This document shows, piece after piece, positions 16,331 through 23,076 of a DNA stretch of 34,293 bases. A program made the position numbers and the translations under genes. Within the stretch, counting starts at the first letter, position 1. Each line of letters begins with the position of its first letter. Below the pieces are notes generated by a model, which was not told the origin of the DNA, ran no database searches, and was given only the letters and a program-made list of their open reading frames with translations. The stretch comes from Lentisphaerae bacterium GWF2_50_93 (GTDB lineage Bacteria; Verrucomicrobiota; Lentisphaeria; Victivallales; GWF2-50-93), in NCBI GenBank assembly GCA_001804815.1, contig MHBI01000039.1:1-34293 (forward strand), written 5' to 3'.

Positions 16331-18823
16331 TCAATTTTCAGAGGTTACCTTGTCGTGGAACTCGACAGCCTCGGCCATATGGATGCGGCGGTTCGACGCT
16401 ATCCAGCGTTCAAGCGCGACTTCCGCAACCAGTATCAGGAGCGCCATAGCCATCAGATATTTCCAGATCTCCCTGCCGGGAACCCCTCCGGTGGTGGCGG
16501 TGATCAGCTCCTCGATGTTCTTAGGGGAGAACAAGTCGATGCGGTCGCGCAGCGTCATCAGTTCCTCGTCGGTCAATTTTCCAAGAGTGCTCTCCTCGGG
16601 ATTGGCCAGCACTACGAACGGCATTTCGTTCAACGGCTGTCCGTCAGCGCCTTTCGGTGAATCCTGGATCGACGAGACAATTATCTTATACAGGCCGGGC
16701 CACCGGGTATCCGGACATCTGACAAGCCTGCGCCCGTCCACCTTCAGCAGTTCGGCCTTTCCGGGACGCCCTGAAGGCGTGACAACCGGAATCTCCTGGG
16801 ACTTGCCGGACACATCCGCTCTTGCAGAAGTCCTTGCCGACACCGAACCCGGCGCGGCACCGTCATTCAGCTCGAACATGATCTCTGTTCCTGGCTTTAT
16901 GTTTGCGTCGACCCCGCCGGCGGAAGCAAGGTGATAGACGACCTCATGCATCGCCGGCACGAAGATCTTCAGCGACGGCAGGGTGCTGTCATTCCGGTCC
17001 ATCGCAAACGAGGTCATGGCGACGAAGCCGCGTCCGAACTTCCTTTCCGCCATGAACGGATCGCCGGAGTCGAGAAGCCCGCATACGTCGACTGAGACAT
17101 CGGCCTTGTCGACGTTCAAGCGCCAGTAGGAATTTATGAGGGCCAGGGAAGCATCGGAACGCGTCGTCTCCGCACAGAGCCTCAGAGCAGGATGGGAAAA
17201 GCTCTTGAGCGCGAAATGCGCAGGCAGGTCTGGAAGATTCCTCCTTTCGGCCATTTCAGCGGGAAGGAACTTCTCCCCGGACTGGGACCGCAGCGCATTG
17301 AGCATTTTCGGATCGGTGCGGTCGCCTGGAGCGACAAGGATCCCTCCGCCAGACCTTGCCTTCGAAATGAGTCTCTCGGCGAGCTGCGGCGGAATGAAAG
17401 GCGGGTTCGCCAGGATTACGACACGGTACTTGTCCAAATCCATTTTCATTGCCGCATCGACACCGACGGTTTCCGGCTTGATCGGAAATACCGTGCCGTT
17501 CTTGTTTTCAGCTGAACCTCCATTTCCAGGGCACAGCGCGAGCCGGATGAATTCCGCAGCTCCGTCCATCGGCCGTTTCGAAGGAGCGCCGTCGATGATC
17601 AGAACCGGGAGCGTGTCGATCACGTCGATGACCCTCTTCTGGGAGTTGTCCGCATCCTGGTCGTCGTTGCAGGCGATCTCGCATGACACCACCGCGCGAC
17701 CGGACTTCTTGAACCGGTGCTCGAATGCCACGGTCTCCGAACCGCCGGGCGGAAGCTCCTTCAGGAAGGTCTCGCGGGTGATGGGCTCGCCGTTTACCGA
17801 CAAGGTGACCGCGGCAGGCTGTATCGGCATATCACCACCGTTGACAACCTTGACTTCTATCTTCACCGGCTGTCCGGCCCCGGGGGATGAGCGCGGGAAC
17901 GCGATGTCCGCTACGGCAGCGTTCCTGAACGGCTGCGGGAACGCGAACCTCCGGACTACGACCTTGGGGCGGATCGCCGAGGTGTTGAGGTTGCGCGCAA
18001 GATAGTTCCATCTTGCCTGACCCTGGATGTCCCAGCCGAGGCTCTGCTGGTCGGTGAACACCACTATCTTCTTGACGGGATTCCGTCCTTCCGCGAGCAT
18101 CGCAGAGGCGGCGTTGAGGGCCTCCAGCGCGCCGAAGGATCCGCCTGCAGGCTGGAAATCCCTGTGGTTTATGATGTCTATGATTTCCCTGTGATTGGAA
18201 GTCGGAGCCTTGACAAGGGCATATGGGACAGGACCGGCAAGTATGAGTCCGACAGCATCGCCCGAGGAGCAGTTCTTCAGGATCTGAATTGCCTCATCCT
18301 TTGCGCGGGTGAAATTAGGACGCCCGTCGACGAGGAGCTTCATCGAGTCGGAGCCGTCTATGATGAGAATGAGATCGCGGTCGCCGCTTCCGGAAAGCCA
18401 GGAACGCTTCTGCAGCCAGCGCTCGGAGGCCGCTGCGGCAATTGCGAATATCGCAGACAGTCCAGCGACAATAAGAAGGCGCCGTCTTGTCTTCACGGAT
18501 TTCCATACCACTGACGAAATTCCGATGCACACGGAAGCGACCACGAGCAGAGGCAGGGTTATCAGCCATGACATTGAAGGCTGGCTCGAGAGGAAAGGAC
18601 GCGCCATCGCCATGACGAGCGCGGCGACAAGAAGGCAGCGGAGCACCAGGAGGAGCATCTCTTCGAGAAGGAGCCTGCGGCGTTCGGTCTCCAGGGAAGC
18701 CGCAAGGAACCGCATCGCCCCCCATGGCACAGGACGCGCCTTGTTACGGTTCAGGAGGTGTATCACCACCGGCGCCGAAACCAGGAGAAGCCCCAACAGC
18801 ATTGGAAATTCAAGAAATATCAT
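16331..18823 (-). CDS. BatA-like membrane protein with VWA domain
   Basis: The protein has 830 residues. Residues 1-80 match the BatA N-terminal domain (aerotolerance regulator type): FPMLLGLLLVSAPVVIHLLNR followed by PWGAMRFL and a second helix LLLVLRCLLVAALVMAMARPF. Two more hydrophobic segments lie at about 85-105 and 115-132. The VWA domain starts near 149 with metal-site motif DGSDS (156-160) and VFTDQQ (D258). A serine in GGSF (229) replaces the usual threonine. The middle (about 305-400) looks like a CARDB/Ig domain. Residues 410-630 look like an amidotransferase-type fold. A C-terminal helix (YLMAMALLILVAEVALERW) precedes a short cytoplasmic tail. GAAGG five bases before the ATG supports the start. 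It lies between DUF58 and the VWA gene. Confidence 0.85.
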   Translation of the reverse strand: MIFLEFPMLLGLLLVSAPVVIHLLNRNKARPVPWGAMRFLAASLETERRRLLLEEMLLLVLRCLLVAALVMAMARPFLSSQPSMSWLITLPLLVVASVCIGISSVVWKSVKTRRRLLIVAGLSAIFAIAAAASERWLQKRSWLSGSGDRDLILIIDGSDSMKLLVDGRPNFTRAKDEAIQILKNCSSGDAVGLILAGPVPYALVKAPTSNHREIIDIINHRDFQPAGGSFGALEALNAASAMLAEGRNPVKKIVVFTDQQSLGWDIQGQARWNYLARNLNTSAIRPKVVVRRFAFPQPFRNAAVADIAFPRSSPGAGQPVKIEVKVVNGGDMPIQPAAVTLSVNGEPITRETFLKELPPGGSETVAFEHRFKKSGRAVVSCEIACNDDQDADNSQKRVIDVIDTLPVLIIDGAPSKRPMDGAAEFIRLALCPGNGGSAENKNGTVFPIKPETVGVDAAMKMDLDKYRVVILANPPFIPPQLAERLISKARSGGGILVAPGDRTDPKMLNALRSQSGEKFLPAEMAERRNLPDLPAHFALKSFSHPALRLCAETTRSDASLALINSYWRLNVDKADVSVDVCGLLDSGDPFMAERKFGRGFVAMTSFAMDRNDSTLPSLKIFVPAMHEVVYHLASAGGVDANIKPGTEIMFELNDGAAPGSVSARTSARADVSGKSQEIPVVTPSGRPGKAELLKVDGRRLVRCPDTRWPGLYKIIVSSIQDSPKGADGQPLNEMPFVVLANPEESTLGKLTDEELMTLRDRIDLFSPKNIEELITATTGGVPGREIWKYLMAMALLILVAEVALERWIASNRRIHMAEAVEFHDKVTSEN

Positions 18824-18851
18824 TTAAACCTTCAATTCCTCTTTAATGTAA

Positions 18852-18870
18852 CACAGGCATCCTGCCTGTG
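18852..18870 (+). repeat. Family D hairpin, copy 1
   Basis: CACAGGCA-TCC-TGCCTGTG, preceded by TAATGTAA. The same stem and the same TAATGTA boundary occur at 23053-23071 (inverted) and 26116-26134. Confidence 0.8.
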
Positions 18871-18910
18871 GGCTTTGTTCGTAGTCAAGCCCGCAAGGGC
18901 TGTTCTAGAA

Positions 18911-18943
18911 AGTAGGTACGTGCTTCAGCATGTACCATCTTAA
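18911..18943 (-). repeat. Family F single-hairpin repeat (33 bp)
   Basis: Hairpin arms GGTACGTGC and GCATGTACC (18915-18936) are framed by AGTA and ATCTTA. The 33 bases are identical (in reverse complement) to 22878-22910 and 26220-26252. Confidence 0.85.
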
Positions 18944-18976
18944 ATATTCAAGAATGGGACAGGCTAAAGCCCGTCC

Positions 18977-19927
18977 CTACTTGTTCATCCTCATCCTGCC
19001 AGCCAGATATTCCAGGAGCGCGACATCGAAGTCCTTGCGCGTGCTGATGGGCATGTATTCGATGCGCATCTCGCCGCACCCCTTGCGTATTGCCTTCACA
19101 AACTTGCGGACCTCGTCGAGATATGCCGCGCGCGTGGCCCTGGGATCGAGTTCGATGCGGTTGGCGGAAACTTCCAAGTCTTCGAACTCGCTCCATTTCT
19201 CGAACGGGAAGCAGAGCTCCTCCTCGGCCATCACGTGCATCAGGACGACTTCGTGCTTCCGGAAGCGGAAATGATGGAGCGCCTTCAGTATTTCGGCAGG
19301 ATCATCGAAAAGATCGGAAATGATGATGACGAGTCCGCGCCGCTTTATCCGCTCCGCGACATCATGAAGTATCGGTGCAATCGAGGTCTCCCCGCCTGGC
19401 GCGGTGTTGTGCAGCTCCTCGAGGAGTGCGCGGAGATGGCTGACGCGTCCACGCGACGGCAGGTAACGGCGGACCTCGGTGTCGAATGTGACAAGTCCAA
19501 CGGCGTCCTGCTGGTGTATCATCAGATGCAGGAGCGAAGCCGCAAGATAACGGCCATAATCGAATTTGCTGAGGCGTTTGCTTCGTCTGACCGAGGACAT
19601 GTTTCCGGTATAGCCCATTGATCCGGAGGCGTCGAGAAGGATGGTCGCCCTGAGGTTGGTCTCGTCCTCGTACTGCTTGACATAGTAGCGGTCGGATTTA
19701 CCGTAGACCCGCCAGTCAAGGGCGCGGATGTCGTCGCCGTTCGCATATTCGCGGTGCTCCGCAAATTCGACGGATGATCCGCGGAACGGACTGCGGTGCC
19801 GTCCGGTGACGGAGCCTTCCATGACTCCGCGCGCCAGGAAATCCAGCCGGTGGATCTTCGCAAGCGCCTCGGGATCGAGGAGCCACATGTATTCCGGAGA
19901 TTTATTTGTCGTGAGCAGGGAATCCAT
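18977..19927 (-). CDS. DUF58 domain protein with VWA-like fold
   Basis: The protein has 316 residues from the ATG at 19927. The DUF58 signature is clear at residues 50-90 (FRGSSVEFAEHREYANGDD, then IRALDWRVYGKSDRYYVKQY). A VWA-type segment follows, with DASGSM (99-104), TFDTEVRRYLP and a GGETSI loop. No signal peptide or membrane helix is visible, so it should be cytoplasmic and is expected to work with the MoxR ATPase encoded directly upstream. A GTG at 19978 would add 17 residues but lies inside a family B palindrome, and no strong ribosome site favours either start. The stop TAG (18979-18977) is also the boundary of a family G palindrome. Confidence 0.88.
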   Translation of the reverse strand: MDSLLTTNKSPEYMWLLDPEALAKIHRLDFLARGVMEGSVTGRHRSPFRGSSVEFAEHREYANGDDIRALDWRVYGKSDRYYVKQYEDETNLRATILLDASGSMGYTGNMSSVRRSKRLSKFDYGRYLAASLLHLMIHQQDAVGLVTFDTEVRRYLPSRGRVSHLRALLEELHNTAPGGETSIAPILHDVAERIKRRGLVIIISDLFDDPAEILKALHHFRFRKHEVVLMHVMAEEELCFPFEKWSEFEDLEVSANRIELDPRATRAAYLDEVRKFVKAIRKGCGEMRIEYMPISTRKDFDVALLEYLAGRMRMNK

Positions 19928-19959
19928 ACTGTTTTTATCTTTTTGAATTTGGTTCTTAG

Positions 19960-20023
19960 ATGTAGTGTTCGCCGTCACGGCGAAGAGTCTTAATTCCCTT
20001 GTCTGAGACAGACAACACTACAT
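19960..20023 (+). repeat. Family B paired-hairpin repeat, copy 1
   Basis: The outer stem ATGTAGTGTT/AACACTACAT (19960-19969, 20014-20023) encloses two hairpins: TTCGCCG-TCA-CGGCGAA (19968-19984) and TTGTCTG-AGA-CAGACAA (19999-20015). It lies between the moxR and DUF58 genes, in what is probably transcribed operon sequence. Confidence 0.88.
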
Positions 20024-20091
20024 TTCCACAAAATCCTGCCAAATTATTTTTCTGATGTTTCTAAACACTTCTTCGGGTTTCAACCACCGAA

Positions 20092-21156
20092 TCAGCCGTT
20101 GCGCGTTCCAGACAGCATGTCTTCCTTCCTGGGCTTTATTGTCTCTAGAAGGCGTTTGACGACCTTGTCGGAACTGATGCCCGCGGCTTCCGCGTTGAAA
20201 GTGGTCACAAGGCGGTGCCTGAGCACCGGCAGCGCCATTTCCCTGACATCCTCCGTGATGGCGTGGTATCTTCCGCGCAGGATGGCGCGGGCCTTTGCCG
20301 CAAGCATCAGGTTGATCGCGGCGCGTGGTCCAGCGCCCCACTGGACAAGCTCCTTGATGAAATCAGGCGATTTCGGATCAGATGGACGCGTCGACCTGAC
20401 AATCTCCCTCGCGTACTCGAAGACATGGTCGGCGGCCGGGACACGCCGCACAATATTCTGCAGGCGGATTATGTCCTCGGCATGGAGTATCGGCTTGAGT
20501 TCGGACTTGGACTGGCCGCTGACCATTTTCATGATCTGGAGTTCTTCGGCCTCGGTCGGGTAGTCGACGTAAATCATGAAGATGAAACGGTCGAGCTGGG
20601 CTTCCGGAAGCGGATACGTACCTTCCTGTTCGATTGGATTCTGAGTTGCAAGAACAAAGAATGGATCAGGCAGATGATAGTCCTGTTCACCGACGGTCAC
20701 GATCCTCTCCTGCATGGCTTCGAGCAGCGCCGCCTGCGTCTTCGGAGGCGTACGGTTGATCTCGTCGGCAAGAAGCATGTTCGCGAAAATGGGGCCGTGG
20801 ACAAATCTGAAAACGCGCTTTCCGGTCGTGCGATCCTCCTCGAGGACATCCGTGCCGGTGATATCGGAAGGCATCAGGTCGGGAGTGAACTGCACTCGCT
20901 TGAAACTCAGGGATACGGCCCTGGAAATCGTGCTGACCAGCAATGTCTTTGCAAGTCCAGGCACTCCGACAAGGAGCGCATGTCCGCGGCAGAAGACAGC
21001 TATCATGACCTGTTCGACGACATCGGTCTGTCCGACGATGACCTGTCCGATCTGCTCTGACATGTTCCCATAGGCGTCGTGCAGGCTCTTTACGGCGTTC
21101 AGATCGTCGTTCTCGTCCGCTTCTGCCGGCGCATGCGTAACCTTTTCATTGGTCAT
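20092..21156 (-). CDS. MoxR-family AAA+ ATPase
   Basis: This 354-residue cytoplasmic AAA+ ATPase couples ATP hydrolysis to remodelling of partner proteins, in this family usually VWA-containing ones. Walker A is GVPGLAKT (64-71), Walker B LLADEINRTPPKTQAALLEA (128-147), and sensor 1 ATQNPIEQEGTYPLPEAQLDR (170-190, quoted here only as landmarks ATQNP and AQLDRF). The C-terminal lid contains GAGPRAAINLML. Length and motif order are normal for MoxR. A strong GGAGG site lies six bases before the ATG. It is the first gene of a six-gene same-strand cluster with DUF58, BatA-like, VWA, coiled-coil and prenyltransferase-repeat genes, the usual MoxR context extended by two unusual members. Confidence 0.95.
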   Translation of the reverse strand: MTNEKVTHAPAEADENDDLNAVKSLHDAYGNMSEQIGQVIVGQTDVVEQVMIAVFCRGHALLVGVPGLAKTLLVSTISRAVSLSFKRVQFTPDLMPSDITGTDVLEEDRTTGKRVFRFVHGPIFANMLLADEINRTPPKTQAALLEAMQERIVTVGEQDYHLPDPFFVLATQNPIEQEGTYPLPEAQLDRFIFMIYVDYPTEAEELQIMKMVSGQSKSELKPILHAEDIIRLQNIVRRVPAADHVFEYAREIVRSTRPSDPKSPDFIKELVQWGAGPRAAINLMLAAKARAILRGRYHAITEDVREMALPVLRHRLVTTFNAEAAGISSDKVVKRLLETIKPRKEDMLSGTRNG

Positions 21157-21214
21157 ATCAATCCTCCGTTATATAGTAAATTTATTTGAGGTAATCTTGC
21201 ATTGTCTGTTATCT

Positions 21215-21267
21215 GGAACGCCGGTCTCCAGGCCGGCTCCTGATGCCGACCTGGAGGTCGGCGCTCC
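21215..21267. repeat. Family E paired-hairpin repeat upstream of moxR
   Basis: The outer stem GGAAC/GCTCC (one G-T wobble) encloses GCCGG-TCTCCAGG-CCGGC (21220-21237), a linker TCCTGAT and GCCGACC-TGGA-GGTCGGC (21245-21262). It lies 59-111 bases upstream of the moxR start, so it is either in the leader or directly behind the promoter. A fragment like its left half (GGAGCGCTGGTCTTC) appears at 22633. Confidence 0.8.
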
Positions 21268-21460
21268 TTCTCAATTATACCTGAACCAGACAACTTTCCA
21301 TTCTCTGTAAACTGCAGTAGCGCTCTCTATTGTTTGTAGTAGTTAAGCCATTATTGGCTGTCTCCTATAAAGCAAAGAACACGCAAAATTGCGTTAACTA
21401 CCAACAAATACATTTATTTCTAAACAGGCAACCTATCCTTGTGATGGGAATGCCCTGTCT

Positions 21461-22432
21461 TCATTTAGCGCCACCCTCGAACACATCAATCACGCTGATA
21501 CCGCTCCTGAGCACTGCGGTCTGTCCGGCTGTCAGCTGGTTCTGGCTTCCATGGCGGTTCTTCACTATTACGGCACCTTCATCCACCTTCACTGTGACCA
21601 CGCTGTCGAAATTATCTGCGTGGGTTCCGCCATCCTTCACTCCGACCTGCAGCGGGTGCATGAATTTCAGTTCCTCGGAACTTGGACCGGAATTACGCGA
21701 TGTGCGGCTGTCGACGCTGAACCTTGTACCGACCACGGTAATTTCCCCTGCCGGCGTGAGCACCTTGAAATTCCGTCCGCTCCTCTGCTTTGATATCTCA
21801 CAGACGATGTTTCCTACTGACAGCTGGACTGTCTTGTTGCTGAAGCCCGAGGGGAGCAGCGATATCATGCTTTCCTTGGAAATCAGGATTTTGGAGCCGT
21901 CATTGAAGACAGCGGTTGTCGGCTGCGTGGCGGTCAGTTCGGACTCGTGGGGTACAGTGGAGCCGGACGACATCTGCCTGCCGTCGGACATAAGGAGGTT
22001 TCCTTCGAGGATCCTGACGCCCGGGCCTGAAAACAAACTGATGGCGAACCAGCCTGCAACTGCGAGTATCGCAACCGCGGCTGCGATTTTCGCAAGCCTG
22101 TACTGCCCTAACTTCAGCACTGCAAGGTTGAAACTGCGAAGGGGATGGATCTTCCTCATCTGTTCGAGGACGGCTTCATCCACCTTGGTATCTTCCTTCA
22201 GGAGGGTTTCAAAGCAGTCGAGGCACACTGGACATGATGCAAGATGCCTGGGCATTTCCCAGAATTCGCCCCAGGACTTGCGCGCGGCAGCCAGTTCATG
22301 GAGTTCGGAAAGCGAGAAATGCGATTCCCGTGCGGCAAGGAGATCCTTGTTCTTTTCAAACCACTTCTTCGCATCGGCTGATTCCGAAGATGAAAGCTCT
22401 TCGTGCCCTGTTCTAATGATTTTGTTTTCCAT
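21461..22432 (-). CDS. FecR-like trans-membrane anti-sigma factor
   Basis: The protein has 323 residues from the ATG at 22432 (GGAG about nine bases upstream). The cytoplasmic N-terminal part carries a zinc-finger anti-sigma motif, H-x3-C-x2-C (HLASCPVC, residues 63-70). A single membrane helix follows (about 113-134, IAAAVAILAVAGWFAISLF). The periplasmic part contains a FecR domain (about 170-245): FNDGSKILISKESMISLLP, VQLSVGNIVCEI and FKVLTPAGEITVVGTRFSV. Known FecR proteins hold an ECF sigma factor inactive until an envelope signal arrives. The ECF sigma gene lies upstream on the same strand (23077-23685), and 644 bases of repeats separate the two. Confidence 0.85.
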   Translation of the reverse strand: MENKIIRTGHEELSSSESADAKKWFEKNKDLLAARESHFSLSELHELAAARKSWGEFWEMPRHLASCPVCLDCFETLLKEDTKVDEAVLEQMRKIHPLRSFNLAVLKLGQYRLAKIAAAVAILAVAGWFAISLFSGPGVRILEGNLLMSDGRQMSSGSTVPHESELTATQPTTAVFNDGSKILISKESMISLLPSGFSNKTVQLSVGNIVCEISKQRSGRNFKVLTPAGEITVVGTRFSVDSRTSRNSGPSSEELKFMHPLQVGVKDGGTHADNFDSVVTVKVDEGAVIVKNRHGSQNQLTAGQTAVLRSGISVIDVFEGGAK

Positions 22433-22542
22433 ATATATAAACTCCACAGATATTTGTCCTGTCATGATACAAAGCGCATGAAAGCCAGGTTTCGTACATC
22501 GCATGCGTGAAGATTTGAAAGTATTCTGGATTTTATTTGTTA

Positions 22543-22606
22543 ATGTAGGGTTCGCCGTCTCGGCGAAGAATCTTAATTATCTTGTCCGTGACGGACAACT
22601 CTACAT
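22543..22606 (+). repeat. Family B paired-hairpin repeat, copy 2
   Basis: The outer stem ATGTAGGGTT/AACTCTACAT (one G-T wobble) encloses TTCGCCG-TCT-CGGCGAA (22551-22567) and TTGTCCG-TGA-CGGACAA (22582-22598). Compared with copy 1, the second hairpin has a T-A pair replaced by C-G on both sides. Confidence 0.88.
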
Positions 22607-22662
22607 CAAACCATTCGATGTTTTCTTTTTACGGAGCGCTGGTCTTCCTCCTTCGCCAAGAA

Positions 22663-22699
22663 GTTTACCTGCCTGCGGCAGCGCCAAAAGCGACCAGGG
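22663..22699 (-). repeat. Family I repeat, copy 1
   Basis: This 37-base unit is related in reverse complement to 22816-22852 (31 of 37 identical). Its core hairpin is CTGCC-TGC-GGCAG (22669-22681). Confidence 0.75.
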
Positions 22700-22805
22700 C
22701 TTCGGCGCGACAGGCCAGGCCGGCTTTGCAGGCTGTCGGAGTTAGAAATGAGTTCAAAAGCAGATGAATTTGTTCGTAGTAGCGCATGTTTGCGCGTTAT
22801 TAAAG

Positions 22806-22870
22806 TATGGACGGGCCCTGGTAGCCTTTGGCGCAGCCTGAGGCTGGTAAACTTTAGCCTGTCCCATTCC
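22806..22870 (-). repeat. Family G repeat with family I unit in its loop
   Basis: GGACGGGC (22809-22816) and TTTAGCCTGTCCCATTC (22853-22869) are the two halves of the hairpin seen intact at 18953-18976. Between them sits the 37-base family I unit (22816-22852) with core hairpin CAGCC-TGA-GGCTG (22834-22846). Confidence 0.7.
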
Positions 22871-22877
22871 AGGAAAT

Positions 22878-22910
22878 TAAGATGGTACATGCTGAAGCAC
22901 GTACCTACTT
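22878..22910 (+). repeat. Family F single-hairpin repeat (33 bp)
   Basis: Starts TAAGATGGTACATGC and ends GTACCTACTT. It is identical to 26220-26252 and to the reverse complement of 18911-18943. Confidence 0.85.
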
Positions 22911-22961
22911 AACGCGCAAACATGCGCTACTACAAACAATACCAACCTGGAATTAAAACCT

Positions 22962-22985
22962 CGTCTGTGACAGACGACCCTACAT
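22962..22985 (+). repeat. Family B fragment (right half)
   Basis: Hairpin CGTCTG-TGA-CAGACG (22962-22976), then ACCCTACATT, which matches the right outer arm of family B. Compared with copy 1, the outermost T-A pair of the hairpin is C-G here. Confidence 0.7.
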
Positions 22986-23052
22986 TTAAGAAAACAACAT
23001 GCTGGAAAACTTCTCTACTCTTCATTCATTCGACGTTGGACGTTCAACTAAT

Positions 23053-23071
23053 CACAGGCAGGATGCCTGTG
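23053..23071 (-). repeat. Family D hairpin, copy 2, abutting the sigma factor stop codon
   Basis: CACAGGCA-GGA-TGCCTGTG. On the minus strand it is preceded by TAATGTAT, whose TAA is the stop codon of the ECF sigma gene. Confidence 0.8.
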
Positions 23072-23076
23072 ATACA

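Larger units (their letters stand above)
18824..18976. other. Intergenic repeat cluster between DUF58 and the BatA-like gene
   Basis: Four palindromes lie end to end: a family D hairpin (18852-18870), a short AGCCCGCAAGGGCT hairpin (18888-18901), a family F copy (18911-18943) and a family G hairpin (18955-18976). The last one abuts, and contributes to, the stop codon of the DUF58 gene. Since DUF58 and the BatA-like gene are normally co-transcribed, these hairpins would be in the mRNA. Confidence 0.65.
22776..22933. repeat. Family A palindrome split by nested repeats
   Basis: Perfect 23-base inverted arms (22776-22798 and 22911-22933, beginning GTAGTAGCGCATG and ending CATGCGCTACTAC) enclose 112 bases where the intact copy at 7786 has 20-26. 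The interior consists of a family G element carrying a family I unit in its loop (about 22806-22870), then a complete family F copy (22878-22910). Confidence 0.85.
22433..23076. other. 644-bp repeat mosaic between sigma and anti-sigma genes
   Basis: No gene is seen. Six repeat families are interleaved: B (22543-22606 and a fragment at 22962-22985), an E fragment (22633-22650), I (22663-22699 and 22816-22852), A (22776-22798 with 22911-22933), G (around 22808-22870), F (22878-22910) and D (23053-23071). CATTCGACGTTGGACGTTC text lies near 23027. It is the densest repeat cluster of the window. Confidence 0.75.

Noticed and set aside
19928..19978. GTG start of the DUF58 gene at 19978
   Set aside because: The codon lies within a family B hairpin and the added residues do not look like family sequence.
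22503..22745. 80-codon plus-strand ORF
   Set aside because: It spans family B, E and I repeats and has no domain or ribosome site.
22433..23076. CRISPR-like array
   Set aside because: The repeats are palindromes of different families without regular spacing or unique spacers, and no cas genes are present.
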